A DNA stretch of 64,000 bases from JANNHP01 sp031404455 (lineage in GTDB: Bacteria > Planctomycetota > JAJSAM01 > JAJVHW01): positions 1 through 64,000 of the forward strand of contig JANNHP010000312.1 in assembly GCA_031404455.1 (NCBI GenBank), in the 5' to 3' direction. Under the pieces are notes generated by a model. The model made no database searches and had not been told where the DNA came from. It saw nothing but the letters and a program-made list of their open reading frames with translations. The position numbers and the translations under genes were made by a program. Shown here in pieces: positions 1 to 7,464 of the stretch (position 1 is the first letter of the stretch; the number at the start of each line of letters is the position of its first letter).

Positions 1-19
1 CCTTGCCCTTGTTCGTCGA

Positions 20-568
20 TCAGTTCTGGAGGAGCTGCTTCTGGAGCGCCGCGAGACGAGTGCGGAACGTGCGGTCGATCACGCGGTCGCCCACGCGGAT
101 CGACGCGCCTGCGAGGACGCCCGGGTCCACGCGCTCGTGGATCTGGACGGTCTTGCCGCACTCCTTCTCGAGGCGCCGCTGGATCTCGCGGCGCAGTTCG
201 TCGGCGAGCGGGCGCGCGACGAGGACGTGCGCGTGGACGCGGTTCTCGGCGAGGTCCTTCAGGTGCTCGAACTGGCGGGCGACGTTGTCGAACGCGGCTT
301 CGCGGCCCTTGTCGATGAGCACCTTCATGAGTCCGAGGACCGGCCGTCCGACCCGGCCCGTCAGCGCCGCCTCGATGGCGCGCCACTTCACGGCGCGGTC
401 GAGGCGCGGCGAGCGCCAGAGGTGCCGTATCCACGGATCGGCCTCGACGAGGCGGTTCAGCGCGGTGATGTCGTCGTGGATGGCGCCGAGCGTGCCGGTC
501 TCGCGGCCGATCTCCGTGAGCGCCGCGGCATAGACGCGGGCGACCGGGTGGACGTTGTCGTGCGCCAA
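20..568 (-). CDS. atpH: F1 ATP synthase subunit delta
   Basis: This 182-aa protein is the OSCP/delta stalk subunit that joins F1 to the peripheral stalk (b subunits) of ATP synthase. The N-terminal helical part (VARVYAAAL, then a typical W.R.SPRLDRAVKW region) and the C-terminal domain ending near DRTFRTRLAAL match the family in order and length. The start appears to be TTG at 568, only four bases after the atpF stop. The gene is the last complete member of an atpZ-I-B-E-F-H run, and atpA would be expected just beyond base 1. Identity is secure from both sequence and synteny. Confidence 0.93.
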   Translation of the reverse strand: MAHDNVHPVARVYAAALTEIGRETGTLGAIHDDITALNRLVEADPWIRHLWRSPRLDRAVKWRAIEAALTGRVGRPVLGLMKVLIDKGREAAFDNVARQFEHLKDLAENRVHAHVLVARPLADELRREIQRRLEKECGKTVQIHERVDPGVLAGASIRVGDRVIDRTFRTRLAALQKQLLQN

Positions 569-572
569 GGGT

Positions 573-1133
573 TCAGTTCCTCGCGACCGCTTCGGCGTCG
601 CGGAGCGACTGCTCGGCGATGCGGCGGTGGTCGGCGTCGGTCATGGTCTTGCCGAGGAGCTTCGCCGTCGTCTGGAGAACGAGCTCGACCGTGTCCTTGC
701 GCAGGTCGGCGCGCGCCTTCTCGACGAGGAGCTGCGTCTCCTTCGTGAAGCGCTCGCGGCTCGACTCGATGTCGGCGTGCGCCTTCTTCAGGACGTCCTC
801 GGCGGCGTGCTGCGCCGCGGCGCGGGCGTCCGTCACGATCTGCTGCGCCTCGTGCTGCGCCCTCACCATGAGCGCCTTGTTCGTCTCGTTCAGCTCGCGC
901 GCGGCCTTCTCGATCTCCTCGGCCTTCCGCAGGCTCTCGGAGATGCGGAGCGCGCGGGACTCGAGCCCCTTCGCGATCGGACCCCAGGCGAACTTCCCGA
1001 GCAGGACGAGCAGGAGGATGAAGATGCCCCACGCCCACGCGCCCGCGGCCCAGTGGGCCGGCTCGTGGACGTTCATCGGGTCGAGCGGACCGCCCTTCCC
1101 GCCGTGTTCCTGCGCGAGCAAGATCCAGAACAT
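573..1133 (-). CDS. atpF: F0 ATP synthase subunit b
   Basis: This is the peripheral-stalk b subunit of about 186 aa. A single N-terminal membrane segment (around residues 30-50, GIFILLLVLLGKFAW) is followed by a long charged amphipathic helix rich in Ala, Glu, Lys and Arg, the classic dimerising coiled coil. The ATG at 1133 is preferred over a GTG at 1160 because a GGAG ribosome site lies about nine bases upstream of the ATG. It lies between atpE (106-bp gap) and atpH (4-bp gap). Only one b-type gene is visible, so the stalk is probably a b homodimer. Confidence 0.93.
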   Translation of the reverse strand: MFWILLAQEHGGKGGPLDPMNVHEPAHWAAGAWAWGIFILLLVLLGKFAWGPIAKGLESRALRISESLRKAEEIEKAARELNETNKALMVRAQHEAQQIVTDARAAAQHAAEDVLKKAHADIESSRERFTKETQLLVEKARADLRKDTVELVLQTTAKLLGKTMTDADHRRIAEQSLRDAEAVARN

Positions 1134-1239
1134 CAGCCCAACTCCTTCCTTCGCTCCCACCCTCGCGCACCTCGGACGGTGCGGCCGGAGGTTCCGGCCG
1201 CCCGCTCACCAGGAGCGACTGAGGTGCACGTCCGGCCGA

Positions 1240-1536
1240 CTACTTGTCGCCGGGCGGCGCGACGGCGGCCGGAGCCGGCTTCATCTCCTTGAGCGCGTCC
1301 AGCACGTTGCCGTTGACCAGCAGCGCAATGACGCAGGCGAAGAGGCAGACGCCCTCGATGAACGCCGCGGTGAGGACGGTGTTGCCCTTGATGTCACCGG
1401 CCGCCTCGGGCTGACGCGCGATCGACTCGCACGCCGCCGCCGAGATCTTGCCGATACCCATCGCTGCCGCGACCGCCGCGATCGCGGCACCCATCGCAGC
1501 GCCGACGAAACCCCAGCCCAAGCTTCCGACGTCCAT
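1240..1536 (-). CDS. atpE: F0 ATP synthase subunit c
   Basis: This 98-aa proteolipid forms the rotating c ring. It shows the expected hairpin of two membrane helices joined by the polar loop ARQPE (residues 40-44). The ion-binding Glu is at about residue 61 in the second helix (AFIEGVCLF). The residue after Glu is Gly rather than Ser, and I see no complete sodium-binding signature, so proton coupling is more likely. The ATG at 1536 has an AGGAGG ribosome site. The unusually strong site fits the need for many c copies per complex. A short Ala/Pro-rich tail follows helix two. Confidence 0.95.
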   Translation of the reverse strand: MDVGSLGWGFVGAAMGAAIAAVAAAMGIGKISAAACESIARQPEAAGDIKGNTVLTAAFIEGVCLFACVIALLVNGNVLDALKEMKPAPAAVAPPGDK

Positions 1537-1589
1537 GGCAGTTCCTCCTGGTAGGCGGGCCGAGTCCGGTCCCGCGGGACGATTGGTTC

Positions 1590-2423
1590 CTAGTGTTCGT
1601 GACTGAGCGACATGCCGACGAAGACCGCACTCAGCGTGGTGAAGATGTACGCCTGGATGAAGGCGATCGCGATCTCGAAGGCCGTGATGGCGAGGTAGCC
1701 GAAGCCGCTCGCTCCGTAGACGAAGCCGGCGACGACGTTCGACTCGAACGACTGCGTCAGGAAGCCCATCAGCACCGCGAGGATGATGTGTCCGGCCGTC
1801 ATGTTGGCCGTGAGGCGGATGGTGAGGGCGAACGGCTTGATGAAGAAGCCGAAGATCTCGATCACCCAGATGAGCGGGGCGAGCCAGATCGGCACGCCGT
1901 GCGGCACGAAGCCCGTCCAGAGCCACTTGATGCCGTGCTCGTAGATGCCCGAGGCGAACATCACGACGAGCGTCCCGCCGAACGCGAGGAAGAGGTTCAG
2001 CCAGAAGAGACCCGTCGGTGTGTGGCCGAACGGCTCGGGCAGGAGGCCGATCAGGTTGTTGCCGAGCACGAAGAAGAACACCGTGCAGAAGAAGGCGTTG
2101 AAGAAAGGCTTCTCGTAGTGGTGCGCCATCTGCGGCTTCACGATCTGGTCGCGGATGAACTCCACGAGGATCTCCATCACGTGCGCGATGCCGCGCGGCG
2201 TGCGGTTCTCGGCGAGCGCACGCTTCGCCTCGGCTCCGGCGCGCAGGCCGATCAGGAGCAGGACCGCCGCGACCACGATCATCATGACGACGACGTTCGT
2301 GATCCCGAGCTTCGCGCAGATGTCGATGTCGTGGAGGTTGATCGACAGCCCGAAGAAGTGGATCTCCCACGTGTTCCACGTGTGCTGGAACGGGTCCCCG
2401 CTGGCGAGGAGGAACGAGCTCAT
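1590..2423 (-). CDS. atpB: F0 ATP synthase subunit a
   Basis: This 277-aa membrane protein is the stator a subunit that forms the proton half-channels against the c ring. Its late helix carries the essential Arg in the context FALTIRLTANMTAGH, and a conserved Asn-rich helix (LGNNLIGLLPEPFG) lies earlier. The last helix contains the typical FIQAYIFTTL motif. The ATG at 2423 overlaps the stop of the upstream atpI-like gene as ATGA, which indicates translational coupling. An open frame extends further upstream but is non-homologous read-through and was not used. Confidence 0.94.
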   Translation of the reverse strand: MSSFLLASGDPFQHTWNTWEIHFFGLSINLHDIDICAKLGITNVVVMMIVVAAVLLLIGLRAGAEAKRALAENRTPRGIAHVMEILVEFIRDQIVKPQMAHHYEKPFFNAFFCTVFFFVLGNNLIGLLPEPFGHTPTGLFWLNLFLAFGGTLVVMFASGIYEHGIKWLWTGFVPHGVPIWLAPLIWVIEIFGFFIKPFALTIRLTANMTAGHIILAVLMGFLTQSFESNVVAGFVYGASGFGYLAITAFEIAIAFIQAYIFTTLSAVFVGMSLSHEH

Positions 2424-2878
2424 CGCGAGGACCCGGCCGCCGTGCGGTCGCGGACGTTCTCGACGACGCGCGGCGCGAACTGCTTCGGCTTGGCGCGGTA
2501 CTGGACCGGCGCGTGGTAGGACTTCCAGGTGAGCCAGCAGAGGTAGACGAAGAAGGTGACGAGGTAGGAGACGGCGAACGCCGACGCGTCCACGCCGGAG
2601 CCCTTCATCTGGAAGGCGAACGTGATCGGGGCGACGAGCGCCAGGCGCATCGCGAAGGTCTGGAACGTGGCCGAGGCGGTGTCGCCCTTCGCCGAGCGCA
2701 TCGCGCGCTCCACGATCTGGATCTCGAGCGCGAGGCTCGCGAGGCCGATCATGGCGCCGATCGCCACGCCCGAGAAGCTGGCCGGGCGCAGGCCGCACCA
2801 CACGATGACCATCGCCTCGAGCCCGAGGAACATCAGCGCCATGACCGCGGCGCCGGCGAGGCGGGCTCCGGCACTCAC
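2420..2878 (-). CDS. AtpI-like small membrane protein
   Basis: This 152-aa protein has about four hydrophobic segments (for example MALMFLGLEAMVIVWC near the start and AVSYLVTFFVYLCWLTW near the end). It lies exactly where ATP synthase protein I genes usually lie, between atpZ and atpB. I read the start as GTG at 2878, overlapping the atpZ stop (GTGA). The stop overlaps the atpB ATG. AtpI proteins help assemble the c ring or transport magnesium or calcium in some bacteria. Here that role is inferred from position and topology rather than from a diagnostic motif. Confidence 0.7.
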   Translation of the reverse strand: MSAGARLAGAAVMALMFLGLEAMVIVWCGLRPASFSGVAIGAMIGLASLALEIQIVERAMRSAKGDTASATFQTFAMRLALVAPITFAFQMKGSGVDASAFAVSYLVTFFVYLCWLTWKSYHAPVQYRAKPKQFAPRVVENVRDRTAAGSSR

Positions 2879-3123
2879 GGTTGCTTCGACGACGGGGGTG
2901 ACTTCGGCGGCCGCGGACGGTTGAGCGCCGCCGTCTGCCGTACGAGGAGATACGTCGCCGCCGTCATGCCGAGGAGCGCTCCCGCGGTCACCAGCCACGG
3001 CTCCGTGGCAAGGCGCGAGTCCCCCCACATCCCGAGCCCCGTGAAGAGCCCGAACGTCAGGCAGAACTGGATTCCCAGATGTGAGTAGCGGAGCCACGAT
3101 CCCGAAGGGTCCTCCGAAACCAT
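2875..3123 (-). CDS. atpZ: AtpZ/AtpI-family ATP synthase accessory protein
   Basis: This 82-aa protein has two membrane segments (roughly residues 16-34 and 44-62) with a GLGMWGDSRL turn. That resembles the GYWLDRWL turn of AtpZ/AtpI proteins. A Pro/Lys-rich tail ends it. It is the first gene of the ATP synthase operon, which supports the call. The ATG at 3123 is preceded by GGAAAGG. In other bacteria AtpZ and AtpI form a small magnesium/calcium channel or assist F0 assembly. Confidence 0.72.
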   Translation of the reverse strand: MVSEDPSGSWLRYSHLGIQFCLTFGLFTGLGMWGDSRLATEPWLVTAGALLGMTAATYLLVRQTAALNRPRPPKSPPSSKQP

Positions 3124-3342
3124 TTGCGGCCTTTCCGGCCGGTGCTGCTCGTTTCCGTGACCCCCTGCGCGAGGACTTTCGGGTCCGTGCCGGGGATAAA
3201 AGGGGGTGAGGCTATAGAGACGCCCCTCGCGCGCGCGAAGAAACAATCGCCGCCAGGGGTCCCCGCACCACATCGCGAGCCTGTGAAGGGACGATCTGGA
3301 CCCATCGGCGATTCCCGCCGCCGGGGTTGAGCCGGCGGTCCT

Positions 3343-3348
3343 TAGACT
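3343..3348 (+). promoter_or_regulatory. Candidate -10 element, leaderless start
   Basis: The hexamer TAGACT ends seven bases before the ATG of the ABC transporter binding protein. If it is a -10 box, transcription would begin at or next to the A of the start codon. I see no good -35 at the usual distance. The 232-bp region 3124-3355 is the divergent control region for this gene and for the ATP synthase operon. Confidence 0.4.
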
Positions 3349-3355
3349 TCGCGCG

Positions 3356-4126
3356 ATGAGACTCGGGTACGTCCTCCTCCTGGTGCTCGCGGCGATGGTC
3401 CCGGCAGCCTGTAGCAAGGGCGATTCCGGGGCGCTCCGGGTCGGAATCGAGGCCAAGTACCCCCCGTTCGAGTCCCTGAACGCCGACGGAGCGTTCGAGG
3501 GATTCGACATCGACCTCGCCCGCGAGCTCGGGACGAGCCTCGGCCGCACGGTCGAGTTCCAGGACATGGACTGGGACTCCCTCATCCCCTCGCTCCAGGC
3601 CGACCGGATCGACGTGATCTGCTCGGGGATGAGTTGGACGGAGGAGCGGACCAGGCTCGTGGACTTCACGAAGCCCTACGCCCAGGCTCCGATGAAGGTG
3701 CTCGTGAACATCGACCTCGCGAAGGACGTCACGGTCGCCTCGCAGCTCGACGACCCGTCCGTCACCTTCGCCGTCCAGCGCGGCACGACGGGGGCCACGA
3801 AAGCGAAGGCGGCGTTCCTGAAGGCGCAGTTCAAGGAGTTCGGCACCGAGAACGAGGCTGCCACGGAGGTCGGGACCGCCCGCTGCCACGCCTTCGTCTA
3901 CGACGTCATGTCGGTCGAGAAGTACGCGAAGCAGTACCCAAAGACGACGCGCGTGCTGCCCGGCTCGCTCGGCACCGAGGACTACTGCATGGCCGTGAAG
4001 CTCGGCTCGCCGCTGCGCGCGCAGATCGACGAGTTCGTCGCCGAGGCCAGGAAGCCGGGCGGCGCCGTGCCGCGGCTCATGGAGCAGTGGCTCCCCGGCG
4101 CCGTGGAGAAGTCCGCGCCCAGGTGA
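3356..4126 (+). CDS. ABC importer substrate-binding lipoprotein (amino-acid type)
   Basis: This 256-aa protein belongs to the family-3 solute-binding proteins, which capture polar amino acids for an ABC importer. The N-terminus is a lipoprotein signal with the lipobox PAAC (Cys19). The mature part begins with LRVGIEAKYPPFESLN and continues with GFDIDLARELG, the hallmark ligand-binding start of this family. WDSLIPSL and DFTKPYAQ motifs follow. The permease and ATPase genes lie directly downstream, one base and then 34 bases apart, so the three form one transporter. The exact ligand cannot be read from sequence. Confidence 0.9.
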   Translation: MRLGYVLLLVLAAMVPAACSKGDSGALRVGIEAKYPPFESLNADGAFEGFDIDLARELGTSLGRTVEFQDMDWDSLIPSLQADRIDVICSGMSWTEERTRLVDFTKPYAQAPMKVLVNIDLAKDVTVASQLDDPSVTFAVQRGTTGATKAKAAFLKAQFKEFGTENEAATEVGTARCHAFVYDVMSVEKYAKQYPKTTRVLPGSLGTEDYCMAVKLGSPLRAQIDEFVAEARKPGGAVPRLMEQWLPGAVEKSAPR

Positions 4127-4127
4127 G

Positions 4128-4904
4128 ATGACGCGCGATACCGCGGTCCGGATCGTCGTCGTCCTCGCGTTCGCCGCGGCGGTGGCGGGCGCGATCGCCC
4201 TCGCGCCCGCCGAGATCCACTGGGCGAAGGCGTGGGAACGGCGCGAGCTCTTCCTGCGCGGCCTCGCCATGACCGCAGGGATCTCCGCGGGGGCACTCGT
4301 CGTCGGACTCGTCGTCGGGACCGCCGCCGGACTCGCGCGCGTCTCGAAGTCCGCCGCACTCGATCAGGCCGCGTTCACGTACGTCGAACTCGTCCGCGGG
4401 ACGCCGTTCCTCGTCCAGCTCTACGTCCTCTACTTCTGCATCGCCACGACGCTCCGTCTCCACGGCACGTTCGGCGCGTCGGAGGGCCTCGTCGTCGGCA
4501 TCGCGGGCCTCGGCGTGTTCGCGGGCGGCTACATCGCCGAGATCGTGCGCGCGGGCGTGGAGTCGATCGAGCGCGGACAGTGGGAGGCGGCGCGCTCGCT
4601 CGGCCTCTCCCACGGACAGACGCTCTTGCGCGTGATCCTGCCGCAGGCGCTCCGCCGCATGATCCCGCCGCTCACGGGCGAGGCGGTCTCGGTCGTGAAG
4701 GAGAGCTCGCTCCTCTCCGCCATCGGCGTCGCCGAGATGACGTACCACGCGCGCGGACTCTCCTCCGACGTCGGCGACAGCTTCGCCGCGTACCTGCCGC
4801 TCGCGGGCCTCTACCTCGCGGTGACGCTGCCGCTCTCGTGGCTGACGCGGCGCCTCGAGCGCCGTCTCGGCCCGCCCGCGCCTCTTCCGGTGGCGAGACT
4901 GTGA
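4128..4904 (+). CDS. ABC importer permease (HisM/GlnP family)
   Basis: This 258-aa integral membrane protein has about five hydrophobic helices. It carries the cytoplasmic EAA loop that contacts the ATPase ([22 protein letters not shown], near residues 148-169). The segment [17 protein letters not shown] is typical of polar amino-acid permeases. It begins one base after the binding-protein stop. With only one permease gene present, a homodimeric channel is likely. Its C-terminal coding end lies inside the first copy of a short direct repeat described separately. Confidence 0.9.
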   Translation: MTRDTAVRIVVVLAFAAAVAGAIALAPAEIHWAKAWERRELFLRGLAMTAGISAGALVVGLVVGTAAGLARVSKSAALDQAAFTYVELVRGTPFLVQLYVLYFCIATTLRLHGTFGASEGLVVGIAGLGVFAGGYIAEIVRAGVESIERGQWEAARSLGLSHGQTLLRVILPQALRRMIPPLTGEAVSVVKESSLLSAIGVAEMTYHARGLSSDVGDSFAAYLPLAGLYLAVTLPLSWLTRRLERRLGPPAPLPVARL

Positions 4905-4944
4905 GCCACGTGGCCTTCATCGAAACTGTGGCGCGACTGTGAGC
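4890..4944 (+). repeat. 17-bp direct repeat at permease/ATPase junction
   Basis: GTGGCGAGACTGTGAGC (4890-4906) and GTGGCGCGACTGTGAGC (4928-4944) differ at one base and are 38 bp apart. The first copy holds the permease stop codon in a TGTGAG context. The second holds the GTG start of the ATPase gene in the same context. This looks like a small tandem duplication that pulled apart an ancestral GTGA stop/start overlap. Confidence 0.7.
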
Positions 4945-5697
4945 GATGCGAATCCCGTGGTGGTCGCCCGCGGACTCGTGAAGCGCTGGGGCAGCGTCGT
5001 CGGACTCGACGGCGTGGACCTCGACGTCCGCCGCGGCGAGGTGGTGACGATCATCGGCCCCTCGGGCAGCGGAAAGTCGACGCTGCTGCGATGTCTCAAC
5101 GGTCTCGAGGTGCCCGACCGGGGGACCGTCGAGGTCGCGGGCCTCCCGGTCCGCGCCGGTTCTCCCGGGATCGACGCCGCGCGCGCGCGGATCGGCATGG
5201 TCTTCCAGGCCTTCCACCTCTTCCCGCACCTCAGCGTCATCGACAACCTCTCGCTCGCGCCGGTCCTCGTCCGCGGTCTCGCGAAGGAAGACGCCCGCGC
5301 CCGCGCCGCGACTCTGCTCGATCGCGTCGGCCTCGAAGACAAGCTCGACGCGCGCCCCGACGAGCTCTCCGGCGGACAGAAGCAGCGTGTCGCGATCGCG
5401 CGCGCTCTCGCGATGGAACCCGAGGTGATGCTCTTCGACGAACCGACGAGCGCCCTCGACCCGGAGACCGTGGGCGACGTCCTCGCGGTGATGCGCGAAC
5501 TCGCCGCGGGCGGCATGACGATGGCGGTCGTGACGCACGAGATGTCGTTCGCGCGCGAGGTGTCGTCGCGGACGGTCTTCATGGACCAGGGCCGCGTCGT
5601 CGAGGACGGTCCGTCGGCGCAACTCCTCGCCGCGCCGGCGAGTCCGCGGCTGCGCGAGTTCCTTCGGCGCGTGATCGGACGGGAGCCGGCGAGGTAG
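4939..5697 (+). CDS. ABC importer ATP-binding protein (GlnQ family)
   Basis: This 252-aa ATPase energises the amino-acid importer encoded just upstream. It has a Walker A site (GPSGSGKST, residues 40-48), a Q-loop ([10 protein letters not shown]), the signature LSGGQKQR, Walker B (VMLFDEPTS) and the switch His (VVTHEM). Length and spacing are canonical. The start is the GTG at 4939. Co-transcription with 3356-4904 is likely. The TAG stop is also the first part of a TAGGAT hexamer that may serve as a -10 for the next gene. Confidence 0.93.
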   Translation: MSDANPVVVARGLVKRWGSVVGLDGVDLDVRRGEVVTIIGPSGSGKSTLLRCLNGLEVPDRGTVEVAGLPVRAGSPGIDAARARIGMVFQAFHLFPHLSVIDNLSLAPVLVRGLAKEDARARAATLLDRVGLEDKLDARPDELSGGQKQRVAIARALAMEPEVMLFDEPTSALDPETVGDVLAVMRELAAGGMTMAVVTHEMSFAREVSSRTVFMDQGRVVEDGPSAQLLAAPASPRLREFLRRVIGREPAR

Positions 5698-5728
5698 GAT
5701 CTGCGCCGCGTTCCCGCGGAGGTGATCC

Positions 5729-6904
5729 TTGCGACTTCGTCTCGCGCTGTCCCTCGCCATCGTCGCACTCGTCGCCTCGGGCTGCAGCGCCGCGACGCCT
5801 CATGCGGACGACCGCGCCGCGGCGGCGGCGACCGAGCCGGTCGTCGTCGCCGCGCCGAGGAAGCCCGCGCGCGGGTTCGAGGAGCGCGTCAACGGCGTCC
5901 GCGTCGTCCATCTCTCGGGCACTCCCGAGGAGATGGGCACGCAGATGGGCGAGATCTGCGGCGCCGAACTGCGCCATCTCGTGGAAGCCAACCTGAAGCA
6001 GCTTCCGTGGATCAAGCGCGACCTGAAGGTCGCCGTCGAGAAGGCGCGGACGTACGCCGCGGGCATTCCCGATGAGCAGATGCGCGAACTGCGCGCGACG
6101 GCGAAGGCCTCCGGCGTCGACGAGGACTGGCTCGTCGTCGCGGCGACCGTGATCGAGGTGGTCGAGGACCTGCGCGCGTGCGCCGCCGTCGCCGCCTGGG
6201 GCGTCGCGACCCCGGCGCACGAGACGATCGTCGGCCGCAACCTCGACTGGTTCGACTTCGGGAAGCTGCACCAGCACGGACTCGTCGTCGTCCGGCATCC
6301 CGATCGCGGACACGCGTTCGCGTCGTTCGGCTTCCCGGGCCTGCCCGGCGTCCTGACCGGGATGAACGCGAAGGGGCTCTTCGTGGCGAACCTCGTCCAG
6401 TTCACGAAGCAGGCGCCGCCGTCGAAGCCGGGCGGGATCCCGGTGATGTCGCTGCAGCGGATGGTCCTCGAGGACTTCGGGACCGCGGCGGAGGCGGTTC
6501 GCGTCATCGAAGGCGCCGCCCGCACCGTTCCGCAGAACTACATCGTGGCCGACGCCGTGCGCGCCGAGTTCCTCGAAGCGGACTCCGAATCGGTCGTGCG
6601 ACGCACCCCGTCCGGGGACACCGTGACGGGCACGAACTGGGCGGACGAGGCGCGCGGCACGCAGAAAGGCGACGTCCGATTCGGAAATCTCTGCGCGGCG
6701 ATCGACTCGAAGATCGGGGCGATCGGCGTGGTGGAGATCGAGGCGGCGCTCGGCGCCGCGAACAGCGGTCCCTTGTCGGTGATGAGCGTCGTCGCGGTCC
6801 CCGCGCGGCGCGCGGTGCGCGTGTCGATCGGCACGATGCCGGCGTGCAAGGGACCGTTCGTGGATCTCGACGCGGGAGCGCTCCTGGACAAGGACCCGCG
6901 GTGA
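5729..6904 (+). CDS. C45-family Ntn-hydrolase lipoprotein
   Basis: This 391-aa predicted lipoprotein (lipobox VASGC, Cys19) resembles peptidase family C45 acyl-transferases/amidases, relatives of penicillin acyl-CoA:6-APA acyltransferase. The likely nucleophile is Cys151 in LRACAAVAAWG, followed by the conserved GRNLDWFDFG. In this family the Cys is usually exposed by autocleavage, which would separate an alpha part (residues 20-150) from a beta part. The start is TTG at 5729 with a GCGGAGGTG ribosome site. It overlaps cutA by GTGA. The substrate is unknown, and bile-salt-hydrolase-like or lipid amidase activity is possible. Confidence 0.75.
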   Translation: MRLRLALSLAIVALVASGCSAATPHADDRAAAAATEPVVVAAPRKPARGFEERVNGVRVVHLSGTPEEMGTQMGEICGAELRHLVEANLKQLPWIKRDLKVAVEKARTYAAGIPDEQMRELRATAKASGVDEDWLVVAATVIEVVEDLRACAAVAAWGVATPAHETIVGRNLDWFDFGKLHQHGLVVVRHPDRGHAFASFGFPGLPGVLTGMNAKGLFVANLVQFTKQAPPSKPGGIPVMSLQRMVLEDFGTAAEAVRVIEGAARTVPQNYIVADAVRAEFLEADSESVVRRTPSGDTVTGTNWADEARGTQKGDVRFGNLCAAIDSKIGAIGVVEIEAALGAANSGPLSVMSVVAVPARRAVRVSIGTMPACKGPFVDLDAGALLDKDPR

Positions 6905-7392
6905 AGGTCGTGCTCTCGACCGCGCCCCTGGAAGCCGCTGAGATGCTCGCTCAGAGGCTCGTCGGCGAGCGCGTGGCCGCGTGCGTGAACGTGGTGCGCG
7001 GCGTTGCGTCGGTCTACCGGTGGAAGGGTGCCGTCGAGCGTTCGGACGAGGCGCTCCTCGTCATCAAGACGAGCGACTCGGCGCTCGGCGCACTCGTCGC
7101 GGCGATCGCGCGGATCCACCCGTACTCGGTGCCGGAAATCGTCGCTCTCGACGTCGTCCGAGTGAACGCGAAGTACCTCGACTGGGTTGACTCGGCGGCG
7201 TCCGGTGCAAGATTCCTGTCGGAGACGTCGAAGGAAATCGTGTCTGCTGACGATGAAGGGAGTGAGCGCGGCGCGTCGCCGCGCAGAGACTCCCGCTCCT
7301 CATGCATGGAGGGAACGATGGCTGCGAAGAAGAAGCCTGCGAAGAAGGCCGCGAAGAAGTCGACTGCGAAGAAGACGAAGAAGAAGAAGTAG
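6901..7392 (+). CDS. cutA: CutA-like protein with Lys/Ala-rich tail
   Basis: The first 105 or so residues are a CutA1 fold protein, a small trimer linked to divalent metal tolerance. They include ERVAACVNVV, SVYRWKGAVERSDEALLVIKT and HPYSVPEIVALDV. Normal CutA ends near YLDWV. Here the frame stays open for about 58 more codons and ends in a Lys/Ala-rich histone-H1-like stretch, giving 163 aa in total. The start is GTG at 6901, overlapping the previous stop. The tail holds its own ATG with a ribosome site, so it may also be translated separately (see 7318-7392). The CutA call is firm, but whether the tail is part of it is open. Confidence 0.85.
   Translation: MKVVLSTAPLEAAEMLAQRLVGERVAACVNVVRGVASVYRWKGAVERSDEALLVIKTSDSALGALVAAIARIHPYSVPEIVALDVVRVNAKYLDWVDSAASGARFLSETSKEIVSADDEGSERGASPRRDSRSSCMEGTMAAKKKPAKKAAKKSTAKKTKKKK
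7318..7392 (+). CDS. Nested histone-H1-like basic peptide
   Basis: An in-frame ATG at 7318 follows GGAGGGAACG, a strong ribosome site. It opens a 24-aa peptide beginning MAAKKKPAKKAAKKS and made almost wholly of Lys, Ala, Thr and Pro. Such repeats resemble bacterial histone-H1-like (HC1/AlgP) DNA-binding tails. It could be a separate small DNA- or RNA-binding peptide, or merely the C-terminus of the CutA frame. The good ribosome site favours independent translation, but the peptide is very short. Confidence 0.5.
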   Translation: MAAKKKPAKKAAKKSTAKKTKKKK

Positions 7393-7410
7393 TCGGTCTC
7401 CAGTTTCGCG

Positions 7411-7442
7411 CGAGGGGAGGGCCTGCAAGGGACCTCCCCTCG
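7411..7442 (+). terminator. Candidate intrinsic terminator after cutA
   Basis: A perfect 10-bp inverted repeat, CGAGGGGAGG and CCTCCCCTCG, surrounds a 12-base loop. The sequence TCGTTT follows, so the T-tract is weak. It lies between the basic tail gene and the next promoter-like hexamer. Confidence 0.6.
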
Positions 7443-7450
7443 TCGTTTGG

Positions 7451-7456
7451 TATGCT
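7451..7456 (+). promoter_or_regulatory. Candidate -10 element, leaderless start
   Basis: TATGCT ends eight bases before the ATG at 7465, preceded by TTTGG. The spacing suggests a transcript that starts at the start codon. No ribosome site is visible for this gene, which agrees with that reading. Confidence 0.4.
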
Positions 7457-7464
7457 GGCCGCCG

